Notes under the pieces: model-generated | What the model saw: the letters and a program-made list of their open reading frames with translations, nothing else | Told to the model about the DNA's origin: nothing | Database searches by the model: none | Source of the DNA: Candidatus Aldehydirespirator catecholifindens | GTDB lineage: Bacteria > Actinomycetota > Acidimicrobiia > Acidimicrobiales > Aldehydirespiratoraceae | Reading direction: 5' to 3' | Length of the DNA: 41,810 nucleotides | Assembly (NCBI GenBank): GCA_028283245.1 | Contig: JAPYNU010000079.1 | Span: 1 to 41,810, forward strand | Shown here: positions 1-7,001 of the stretch, piece after piece | Layout: each line of letters opens with the position of its first letter | How positions within the stretch are numbered: the stretch's first letter is position 1 | Program-made: the position numbers and the translations under genes

Positions 1-701
1 GCGCACTCGACGGGGGTTGCCGACTAGATCGCCAACGTCTCGCTACTGAGCCTCGTTGGACACCTCTGCTCCACAGAACACCTAAACCACCACAAGGCCA
101 TGTCGAGCTCGGTGAGCTATGTCGAGTTCACAGAGGCGCAGTGACCGGTGCTAATAAGACCTGGATCACCGGCGCTGATGACCCCTCACTTCCGCCGAGT
201 GTGCTGATCCCAGCAATAACGCGCGCCCGCGAACTGTTCAACGCCCCCAACGCATTGCTAATCAAGTCCCTTGACCTGCGAGCCGTTATTGACCTACCCG
301 CAGACTTGGATGTGTTCAACTCGACCGACAGAACCCTGATTGACAGATTCCTTCGTGAAGCGCGTCGGCAAGGTATCCCGTCGGGATACGTCGCTCGCCA
401 CCGTAATCCGTGGTGGTCCGTGAAACTCCGAGAGCCTGCTCCGATTCTTGGCACATACATGGCGCGCCGCCCTCCAGCGTTCGTGCGCAACAAGGCTGCT
501 GCGCACCACATCAACGTGGCCCATGGGATATACCCGCGAGAGCCGATGGCAGAATCGACTCTTGATGCTCTGGCAGCCTCGCTCCGTGATGCCGCCCCCG
601 CCGCAGTCGGACGCACCTACTCGGGTGGACTAGTCAAGTTTGAACCGTCCGAGATGGCGCGTATCCACATCCCCGCACCCGAGATGAGCGCAATCGCTTG
701 A
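1..701 (+). CDS. C-terminal part of an N6-adenine DNA methyltransferase (5' end outside window)
   Basis: The frame is open from base 3 to the TGA at 699-701, giving 232 residues, so the GTG at 141 is not the true start: the residues before it (ELGELCRVHRGAVTGANKTW) read as the normal lead-in of this family. Further hallmarks of the C-terminal target-recognition half of Eco57I-like / type II N6-adenine methylases are PWWSVKL, ILGTYMARRPPAFVRN, INVAHGIYPRE and GRTYSGGLVKFEPSEM. The SAM-binding and NPPY catalytic motifs would lie upstream, off the window. Expected role is methylation of adenine in a specific DNA site, as part of a restriction-modification system or as an orphan enzyme. No restriction gene is visible here. 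Family assignment is from remembered motif patterns. Confidence 0.75.
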   Translation, partial: ALDGGCRLDRQRLATEPRWTPLLHRTPKPPQGHVELGELCRVHRGAVTGANKTWITGADDPSLPPSVLIPAITRARELFNAPNALLIKSLDLRAVIDLPADLDVFNSTDRTLIDRFLREARRQGIPSGYVARHRNPWWSVKLREPAPILGTYMARRPPAFVRNKAAAHHINVAHGIYPREPMAESTLDALAASLRDAAPAAVGRTYSGGLVKFEPSEMARIHIPAPEMSAIA

Positions 702-790
702 ATGCCACTCATGATCTTGGAATAATCGTCTGAGCCGAGCGCTTCATGAGGCCATATCTGGCGGACATCCACTGTCTTGTCGTTTGCCAT
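617..790 (-). pseudogene. Possible N-terminal remnant of a restriction/DUF-type gene, antisense to the methylase 3' end
   Basis: A 57-codon reading frame starts at ATG 790 behind a strong Shine-Dalgarno stretch (AGGGAGAAGGGTG directly before the ATG). The first residues, MANDKTVDVRQIWPHEA, resemble the conserved start of proteins in defence loci (xxRxxWPHEAxxFTPWL). After about residue 18 the similarity stops and the frame runs 85 bases into the antisense of the methylase gene before a TAG. I read this as an intact ribosome binding site and N-terminus joined to unrelated sequence by a deletion. It could instead be a genuine 57-residue protein. The family resemblance rests on a short motif only. 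Confidence 0.35.
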
Positions 791-889
791 CACCCTTCTC
801 CCTTGTTTGCTGCTGAGACATTCTGAAGTCAAATACCTCGGTTTGAGCGCTGTAACCGTGCTTGAGGCGAACACGGGTAGCTTCACGGT

Positions 890-1411
890 ATGCCAAACGG
901 TGGTTCTGACTGTTGTGGAACGTGCTGGTTCAACAGGCGCAACAAAGGGGTTGACGGCTACCCAGACCCTTATGAGGAAAACCCAGAGGCACCTTACTGT
1001 GAAATCCGAAATGAACCGATCGCGAATCCGTTCTATACCTACTGCGCCAATCATCCCAAGCGCAGACCCGACCGGGACCCGATCCCTCTAGGTCCGATAT
1101 ACGTTGCCAGCGAGCAAGATGAGATGGTGAGAGTGGTGGCGAAGCCGTCTCCAGACACAGAGGAGATAAGGCAGCACCTGCTTGACCGGCTCTCAGTATT
1201 CGAAATGGTCGCTGCAACCGACAACTCACCGAAGTTTCAACAGACAATCTTTACTTTCCTTGTAGATGCACACATAGTGATGTGGCAGCTCGGAGAGTTC
1301 CGAGAGAATCGAGCAGCAGAAATGCTTCAGCGATTGTCCGACACGCTACCAGAGAATCTCGCATCAGTCGCAAAGGATACCTTGGCGAAAGTACGCGACG
1401 GCGACAAGTAA
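890..1411 (+). CDS. Conserved Cys-rich hypothetical protein, probably metal binding
   Basis: 173 residues. The N-terminal 60 residues carry CCGTCWFN near residue 8, an isolated Cys in YCEIR near 38 and TYCANHP near 52, a spacing that suggests one Cys/His metal site. They are followed by PIPLGPIYV, after which the protein becomes an ordinary helical domain to residue 173. I recall similar short proteins starting MPNGGSDCCGTCWFN annotated only as hypothetical; that conserved beginning supports the ATG at 890 although no ribosome binding site is evident. The gene stands alone between the methylase end and a tRNA-Leu on the other strand. Function unknown. Confidence 0.6.
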   Translation: MPNGGSDCCGTCWFNRRNKGVDGYPDPYEENPEAPYCEIRNEPIANPFYTYCANHPKRRPDRDPIPLGPIYVASEQDEMVRVVAKPSPDTEEIRQHLLDRLSVFEMVAATDNSPKFQQTIFTFLVDAHIVMWQLGEFRENRAAEMLQRLSDTLPENLASVAKDTLAKVRDGDK

Positions 1412-1550
1412 CAAGTGCCACTGCCTCGCTGGGTGATTCTCAAGATTGGTTGACGGGTCAAGACGGCGGCTATTCCGCAAGCGCAGGCTTTGTTGATGAT
1501 CTTGTTGCGAGTCCGTTGAGCAGACGGGCTGCGGATCGTGTCAGATGGTG

Positions 1551-1635
1551 TGTCGGAGGGGGGACTTGAACCCCCACGCCCATACTGGGCACTAGCCCCT
1601 CAAGCTAGCGCGTCTGCCAATTCCGCCACTCCGAC
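1551..1635 (-). tRNA. tRNA-Leu (anticodon GAG)
   Basis: Read on the minus strand: acceptor stem GTCGGAG (1635-1629) pairs perfectly with CTCCGAC (1558-1552), discriminator A at 1551. The D arm holds GGAATTGGCAGAC, the anticodon arm is CTAGC-TTGAGGG-GCTAG with anticodon GAG, a long variable arm GCCC-AGTAT-GGGC marks a class II tRNA, and the T arm is GGGGG-TTCAAGT-CCCCC. The 3' CCA is not encoded. All arms fold. Confidence 0.97.
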
Positions 1636-1666
1636 GAGAGCCTTGTGATGCTAGCGGGCACCAACG

Positions 1667-1904
1667 CTAAGCGCAGCAGGTGTCGGCGAGAGACTCGGCT
1701 CGCCAAGTGTTGACCGCCTCAATGGCAGCCACCTCAGCGATGAACAAGCCTGTCAGCGGATCAGCCCACCACCATCCCAGAGCCGCGTTGGCCGACAATC
1801 CCAGCAGCCACCTATGGCGAGTTAGTGCTTCAACGCGTGTCAAAGACTGCATCTGCGGCCATGGTAGTTGCCAGCGATTTCAGCGCCTTGCCCCGGCCTC
1901 GGAG
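1667..1904 (-). pseudogene. Frameshifted C-terminal fragment of a cation-efflux (CDF-like) transporter
   Basis: The minus strand encodes LSANAALGWWWADPLTGLFIAE and ends ...WRAESLADTCCA, which matches the last membrane segment and tail (NAxLGWWWADPxAxLxIA...WRGxxCC) of actinobacterial cation-efflux-like membrane proteins. Just upstream a different frame reads GKALKSLATTMAADAVFDTR, the helix that precedes this segment in the family, then hits TGA at the point where similarity moves to the other frame. So a frameshift near 1845 splits the fragment, and the first four membrane segments are absent. It is preceded by no promoter and looks like decayed sequence between the tRNA and the DUF3467 gene. 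Identification is by recalled family pattern. Confidence 0.5.
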
Positions 1905-1946
1905 CAACCGGTCAACACATGATGCACTACAAGTCACTTAACGAAG

Positions 1947-1976
1947 TTGCATATCAAGCTGTGAAAAGTTTATAAT
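1947..1976 (+). promoter_or_regulatory. Sigma70-type promoter of the DUF3467 gene pair
   Basis: TTGCAT (1947-1952) and a perfect TATAAT (1971-1976) are separated by 18 bases. The start point would fall about base 1983-1984, on the ATG at 1984, so the transcript is probably leaderless. Confidence 0.7.
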
Positions 1977-1983
1977 GCATGAC

Positions 1984-2277
1984 ATGGCATCAGAAGATGT
2001 GGTTATGAATGTCACTTTCAACGAGTCGGTCCCTGCTGGTGGTACCTACGCCAACGGTGCGCTCGTGTGGAACACTCTCCATGAGTTCACGATCGACTTC
2101 ACCTCGCACCGCTCCCCCACCCAGGACGGCGAAGCCCAAGACGTGCTTGTGGTAGCTCGACTGAAAATCCCGACCAGTGCCATGTTTCGGATCGTCCAAG
2201 CCATGTCAGCCAACATCGACCGCTACGAGCGCCAATACGGACGCATCACTCCCGGACCATCGAAGGAGGCTCCATGA
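1984..2277 (+). CDS. DUF3467-family protein
   Basis: 97 residues from ATG 1984. The body matches the DUF3467 pattern: an N-terminal strand (GGTYANGALVWNTLHEFTID), a central strand pair (DVLVVARLKIP), and a helix ending in SANIDRYERQYG. The family is small and uncharacterised. Start choice: an in-frame ATG at 1975 overlaps the -10 box and would not be transcribed, while the ATG at 1984 sits 7 bases after TATAAT, the geometry of a leaderless mRNA. A third ATG at 2005 is possible. The stop codon overlaps the start of the next gene (ATGA), implying an operon and coupled translation. Confidence 0.75.
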   Translation: MASEDVVMNVTFNESVPAGGTYANGALVWNTLHEFTIDFTSHRSPTQDGEAQDVLVVARLKIPTSAMFRIVQAMSANIDRYERQYGRITPGPSKEAP

Positions 2278-2441
2278 ACAACAACGGCACTGACCGGTCC
2301 CGCGACGAGCGCGTCGATTTCATCGTCAAAGCCGAAGATGACCATGTCTCAATCTCCCGGCCAGTCAACTGCGAAGATGTCGACCGAGTCCGACGGCAGC
2401 TAGCCGAATGGGCATCACGGCATCCGACCCAAGCGGTGTAA
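2274..2441 (+). CDS. Small hypothetical protein (55 aa) coupled to DUF3467
   Basis: Starts at the ATG overlapping the DUF3467 stop by 4 bases, with the ribosome binding site AAGGAGG at 2263-2269 at good spacing. The product is charged and hydrophilic (RSRDERVDFIVKAEDDHVS in the first half, a basic-acidic helix VDRVRRQLAEWASRH near the end) and has no membrane segment or Cys pair. I do not recognise a family. Strong ribosome binding site and overlap make it a real gene. Its last 30 bases form the first copy of a 40-base repeat that recurs 72 bases downstream. Confidence 0.7.
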   Translation: MNNNGTDRSRDERVDFIVKAEDDHVSISRPVNCEDVDRVRRQLAEWASRHPTQAV

Positions 2442-2521
2442 CTGCGACTGGTAACAGTCCTGGCGCGACGACGCAGTTGACGGGCATCACGGCATCCGAC
2501 TTAACCGGTGTAACTGCGACT
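2410..2521 (+). repeat. 40-bp direct repeat, period 72
   Basis: Copies at 2410-2449 and 2482-2521 match at 37 of 40 bases (both begin GGGCATCACGGCATCCGAC and end GGTGTAACTGCGACT). The first copy includes the stop codon of the 55-aa gene. In the secG frame both copies read GITASDxxGVTAT. Confidence 0.9.
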
Positions 2522-2554
2522 AATCCGCACACTCACGCTGCTAGCCTTAGCCAC

Positions 2555-2779
2555 ATGGTTTGGTTCATCGCTCCGCTGCACATCTTGTCGGCTCTGCTGC
2601 TGGTGTTTCTCGTGTTGCTGCACAGCGGCAAAGGTGGTGGCCTCTCCGACATGTTCGGCGGTGGTTTGGGCGCACAAGCAGCAGGCTCCACAGTGGTCGA
2701 ACGCAACCTTGACCGGATCACTGTGGTAGCGGCGCTGATCTTCGCATTCGCATCCACAGCTTTCGCTTTAGTCGCCTAA
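2555..2779 (+). CDS. secG: Protein translocase subunit SecG
   Basis: 74 residues from ATG 2555: a membrane helix (PLHILSALLLVFLVLLHSG), the conserved loop GKGGGLSDMFGGGLG with the following STVVERNLDR, and a second membrane helix (ITVVAALIFAFASTAFALV). This is the standard two-helix SecG, which assists SecYE in protein export. The same frame is open back to ATG 2408, adding 49 Thr/Gly/Ala-rich residues made by the 72-bp-period repeat; I prefer 2555 because it gives the normal family length, but no clear ribosome binding site marks either. The gene lies downstream of gap-pgk-tpiA as in other actinobacteria but on the opposite strand, convergent with tpiA. Confidence 0.88.
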   Translation: MVWFIAPLHILSALLLVFLVLLHSGKGGGLSDMFGGGLGAQAAGSTVVERNLDRITVVAALIFAFASTAFALVA

Positions 2780-2815
2780 GCCCACCTGCGGGTTGCGCTG
2801 GTCGGATTGCGCTGG

Positions 2816-3676
2816 TTAGGTTGCGTAGAGGCGGTGATTGACGATCCGAGCGAACTCTTCGGCGTTAAGGCTGGCACCACCTACTAGCGCGCCGTCGATG
2901 TCTGACTTCTCCATGAGATCAGCGGCATTGACAGGCTTCACAGAACCCCCGTAGAGCACCCGAACGCCTGCAGCGGCTGCACTCCCCCAGCCTTGAGAGA
3001 TCCGCGCACGCACATGAGCACACATGTCTTGAGCATCGCTAGGCGTGGCTGTCTCGCCAGTGCCGATAGCCCAAACCGGTTCATAAGCAACCACCAAAGC
3101 ACCCACAGCCGCCTCGTCAAGGCCGTCAAGGCTGCCCGCAAGCTGCTGCGAAACCACCTCATGGGCTTCGCCAGCGCGACGCTGATCAAAGGTCTCACCA
3201 ACACACACAATCGGTGTCATAGCATGACGCAGCACCGACCGGGCTTTGGCGTTGACAACCTCATCGCTCTCACCGAAAAGGCCGCGACGTTCGCTGTGAC
3301 CCACAATCACATAGGTCACGTCTAGTTTGGCGAGCATCGCCGCCGACACCTCACCAGTGAAAGCCCCGGCATCAGCGCTGTGACAATCTTGCGCGCCTAG
3401 CGCTATCGGAATGTTGTCAGCCTGCAGCACCGTCTGCGCCGACCGCAGATCAGTGAAAGGCGGATGCACACAAACCTCAACGTGATGATAATCGTCAGAG
3501 TTCAGCGCATAAGCCAGTTTCTGGATGGTCTGAATAGCCTCGAAATGGTTGTGGTTCATTTTCCAGTTGCCACAAACCAGCGGCTTATCCCGGCCCTTGC
3601 TTCCAGCGCTCGTGCCTGAAGCTGAGGCTGAGGCTGAAGCTTCGACCTGACCGGATGTCTTGCGTTTGTTTTGCAT
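2816..3676 (-). CDS. tpiA: Triosephosphate isomerase
   Basis: Interconverts dihydroxyacetone phosphate and glyceraldehyde 3-phosphate in glycolysis. 286 residues with an N-terminal extension of about 30 (SASASASGTSAGS) before the canonical start KPLVCGNWKMN. Catalytic Lys is in NWKMN, His in IVGHSERR, Glu in AYEPVWAIGTG; the phosphate loop is VLYGGSVKP. The ATG at 3676 lies 4 bases after the pgk stop. An upstream in-frame ATG would overlap pgk by 75 bases and is less likely. The extension is encoded by a 6-bp tandem repeat (3618-3641, four GARGCT units on the plus strand), unlike the rest of the gene. Last gene of the gap-pgk-tpiA operon. Confidence 0.96.
   Translation of the reverse strand: MQNKRKTSGQVEASASASASGTSAGSKGRDKPLVCGNWKMNHNHFEAIQTIQKLAYALNSDDYHHVEVCVHPPFTDLRSAQTVLQADNIPIALGAQDCHSADAGAFTGEVSAAMLAKLDVTYVIVGHSERRGLFGESDEVVNAKARSVLRHAMTPIVCVGETFDQRRAGEAHEVVSQQLAGSLDGLDEAAVGALVVAYEPVWAIGTGETATPSDAQDMCAHVRARISQGWGSAAAAGVRVLYGGSVKPVNAADLMEKSDIDGALVGGASLNAEEFARIVNHRLYAT
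3618..3641 (+). repeat. 6-bp tandem repeat in the tpiA N-terminus
   Basis: Four units GAAGCT/GAGGCT/GAGGCT/GAAGCT on the plus strand encode the Ser-Ala run in the non-conserved tpiA leader. Confidence 0.8.
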
Positions 3677-3680
3677 GGCT

Positions 3681-4889
3681 CTAGCTGTCTCGTGTGGTGC
3701 TGTTTTTGGTGGTGCTGTCTCTGAGAGCGGCCAATCCCGGCAGGTCGCCCTTCTCAATCAATTCCAAAGTTGCGCCGCCTCCAGTGGACACATGATCCAT
3801 GTCACGATCCACCCCGAAATGGCGAGCCGCGGCGGCGCTATCACCACCACCAACCACAGTGAAAGCCCGTGTCTCGGCCATAGCCGCTGCCACCGCCCCA
3901 GTGCCGCCACCAAATCGGGGATCCTCAAACACTCCCATCGGGCCGTTCCAAAGCACTGTGCCTGCGCTACAGATCACATCACTGAACGCTGCAGCGCTGC
4001 CAGGGCCGATATCGGTTCCTATCCAACCATCAGGCACATCGGCACCAACTTGGCGAACTTCGCCGCCAGCATCAGGGTCACCCAACACACCCCCGGGACC
4101 CAAGACGGTGAGATCTTCGGGCAAGTGAATCACAGTATCGCCATTCAAGAGTTGCTTACAGTGCTGCACCATCGAATCTTCATAGAGCGACGCGCCGACA
4201 CGATGTCCTTGAGCCGCCAAGAACGTGAAACACATGGCACCACCGATCACCAAAGCATCAACCATTTCAAGCAGAGCATCAATCACCCCCAACTTGTCTG
4301 ACACTTTGGCACCACCGAGCACCGCAACAAACGGACGTCTCGGCGCGTCACGCAAACCGCTTAGCACCTCCACCTCGCGTGCCAGCAAGCGGCCCGATGC
4401 TGACGCCAGGAACTGGGGCGGGCCAACTATTGAAGCGTGAGCACGATGCGAAGCACCGAAAGCGTCGTTCACGTAGATGTCGTGGCCAGCAACTAGCTCC
4501 GTTACAAAAGCTGGATCATTGGCGGTTTCGCCTGGATTGAAACGCAAGTTCTCAAGCAGTTCCACACCGGGCGCTAGCTCAGCCAAACGCTGTCGCAGCG
4601 GTGTCACCGAAAAGCGCTGTTCGGGCACGCCTTGAGGGCGACCCAGATGCGTGCAAGCATTGACATTAGCGCCCTGCTGCAGCAGCCAACGCAACGTAGG
4701 CAACGCAGCACGGATACGAAGATCATCACTGATTTCGGCAGTGCCATCAATACCGTGGCTTAAAGGAACATTAAAATCAACGCGCACTAAAACAGAACGG
4801 CCTTGTAACGAACCCAGATCCTCAAGGCGCGGCAAGCCACTCATAAGGCTGCTGTGAGAAGGCTGTTCAGAAGTCACAATCGCAACCAC
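3681..4889 (-). CDS. pgk: Phosphoglycerate kinase
   Basis: Transfers phosphate from 1,3-bisphosphoglycerate to ADP. 402 residues, normal length. Motifs: VLVRVDFNVPL (substrate-binding start), NACTHLGRPQG, ENLRFNPGE, GGAKVSDKLGV, LWNGPMGVFE and the C-terminal STGGGATLELIE nucleotide loop. The start is GTG 4889; ATG 4844 (MSGLPRL) is an alternative closer to the conserved region. The C-terminal tail DSTTKNSTTRDS is a pentapeptide repeat beyond the conserved end. Sits between gap (42-base gap) and tpiA (4-base gap), so the three are one operon. Confidence 0.97.
   Translation of the reverse strand: MVAIVTSEQPSHSSLMSGLPRLEDLGSLQGRSVLVRVDFNVPLSHGIDGTAEISDDLRIRAALPTLRWLLQQGANVNACTHLGRPQGVPEQRFSVTPLRQRLAELAPGVELLENLRFNPGETANDPAFVTELVAGHDIYVNDAFGASHRAHASIVGPPQFLASASGRLLAREVEVLSGLRDAPRRPFVAVLGGAKVSDKLGVIDALLEMVDALVIGGAMCFTFLAAQGHRVGASLYEDSMVQHCKQLLNGDTVIHLPEDLTVLGPGGVLGDPDAGGEVRQVGADVPDGWIGTDIGPGSAAAFSDVICSAGTVLWNGPMGVFEDPRFGGGTGAVAAAMAETRAFTVVGGGDSAAAARHFGVDRDMDHVSTGGGATLELIEKGDLPGLAALRDSTTKNSTTRDS
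3694..3723 (+). repeat. 15-bp tandem repeat at the pgk 3' end / tpiA start
   Basis: Units GTGGTGCTGTTTTTG and GTGGTGCTGTCTCTG, encoding (on the minus strand) the DSTTK-NSTTR tail of Pgk. Confidence 0.85.
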
Positions 4890-4931
4890 AGAAACAACTT
4901 CGCAACATCAACGTCAAGCTCAAGTGAAGCT

Positions 4932-5942
<1,011 letters not shown>

Positions 5943-5949
5943 GGTTCGC

Positions 5950-5955
5950 AGGCTA
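5950..5955 (-). promoter_or_regulatory. Candidate -10 element of gap
   Basis: TAGCCT (TANNNT type) ends 7 bases before the gap ATG, which fits a leaderless start. No convincing -35. Confidence 0.3.
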
Positions 5956-5980
5956 CGCCGAAGCAGCTCGGCGCGCGCTC

Positions 5981-6016
5981 AGAAACCTCAGAAACCTCAG
6001 AGATCTCAGAAACACA
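5981..6016 (+). repeat. 9-bp tandem repeat between rapZ and gap
   Basis: Four consecutive units: AGAAACCTC, AGAAACCTC, AGAGATCTC, AGAAACACA. It lies in the short rapZ-gap spacer (5943-6035). Confidence 0.75.
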
Positions 6017-6035
6017 GCCGGGTTTGCTCAGGCTC

Positions 6036-7001
6036 TTAGAGTTGCTTGTTGATGTCGCGGTGCGTTACCGCAGGCTCATGATCCATGGCACGCAGCACAC
6101 CAGCGAAATGTTCGGTCACAGCAACCGAACGATGCCTGCCGCCGGTGCAACCAAACGCCACTGTCAGATAGGCCTTGCCCTCAGCCACATACTGAGGCAC
6201 CAGCAGATGCAACAGCGACTCAAGACGCTCCAAGAACTCCCCTGTCACCGGCTGGCTCATCACAAAGTCGGCCACGGCTGCATCCAAGCCGCTCAAAGGT
6301 CGCAGTTCGTCGGAATAATGCGGGTTGGGCAAGAAACGGCAATCAATGACGATGTCCACATCAAGCGGGATGCCATGGGTATAGCCGAATGACAGCACCG
6401 TGACCCGCATCGCTTGAGCTTCCCCCGCGCCGAACAGTTCAGACATACGGTCACGCAGTTGATGAATGTTCAGGTCGCTGGTGTCGATGACAACATCAGC
6501 GCCAGCACGCACCACTTCCAACGCAGCGCGTTCGGCCTCAATAGCTTCAGCCAGGGTCGCGGATTCATCAGCGTCAGCGAACGGGTGACGCCGACGAGTC
6601 GATTCGTAGCGACGGACCAACACATCGGTGGCGGCATCCAAAAACAGCAGCCGCAAACTTTCGAAACCTTGCCGTAGGCCGTCGATCATCGTCACGATCT
6701 CCTCGTGATAACGACCGGTGCCCACCACCAGCGCCAGCCGGTCAATACCAGCTGCTGGAGCGCCAGCAAGATCAGCGACTTTGCCGATCAGCGACGGCGG
6801 AAGGTTGTCCATCACGAACCAGCCGAGATCTTCAAGATTGTTGGCAGCATGGCTGCGACCCGCTCCCGACATCCCCGAGATGACCACAAAGGCACTCACT
6901 CGCCTGCTGACGTTAGTCGCCCAACTGGAACCGCCAGAGCCGAGGGTGTCGCCGGAGATTCCCTTGCCAGAGATTCCCTCGCCGGGGATTGCGTGACTCA
7001 T
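6036..7001 (-). CDS. rapZ: RNase adapter / nucleotide-binding protein RapZ (YvcJ family)
   Basis: 321 residues. Walker A is ISGMSGAGRSHAAN near residue 42, followed by NLEDLGWFVMDNLPP and, in the C-terminal half, FGYTHGIPLDVDIVIDCRFLPNP and VAFGCTGGRHRSV, all hallmarks of the family. RapZ regulates small-RNA decay in E. coli; in actinobacteria its role is unclear and it is normally joined to yvcK and whiA. Here both partners are missing between it and gap. The first 35 residues are a Gly/Ser-rich extension (GEGISGKGISGDTLG) encoded by a 15-bp repeat. The ATG at 7001 overlaps the stop of the flavoprotein gene by 4 bases, so the two are probably cotranscribed. Confidence 0.95.
   Translation of the reverse strand: MSHAIPGEGISGKGISGDTLGSGGSSWATNVSRRVSAFVVISGMSGAGRSHAANNLEDLGWFVMDNLPPSLIGKVADLAGAPAAGIDRLALVVGTGRYHEEIVTMIDGLRQGFESLRLLFLDAATDVLVRRYESTRRRHPFADADESATLAEAIEAERAALEVVRAGADVVIDTSDLNIHQLRDRMSELFGAGEAQAMRVTVLSFGYTHGIPLDVDIVIDCRFLPNPHYSDELRPLSGLDAAVADFVMSQPVTGEFLERLESLLHLLVPQYVAEGKAYLTVAFGCTGGRHRSVAVTEHFAGVLRAMDHEPAVTHRDINKQL
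6954..6990 (+). repeat. 15-bp tandem repeat in the rapZ N-terminus
   Basis: Plus-strand units GGAGATTCCCTTGCC, AGAGATTCCCTCGCC and partial GGGGATT encode the ISGKG/ISGDT pentapeptides. Confidence 0.85.

Noticed and set aside
141..701. Start of the methylase-like protein at GTG 141
   Set aside because: The frame is open to the window edge and the residues upstream of 141 belong to the family, so the gene is cut by the window.
2408..2554. Extended SecG N-terminus
   Set aside because: The extension consists of a duplicated stretch shared with the end of the previous gene and exceeds family length; kept only as a possibility.
2780..2815. Bidirectional terminator between secG and tpiA
   Set aside because: Only a 14-base direct repeat (TTGCGCTGGT core) and a 3-bp stem are present; no convincing hairpin with a T-run.
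3660..4301. 213-codon plus-strand frame over pgk
   Set aside because: Antisense shadow of the conserved pgk frame.
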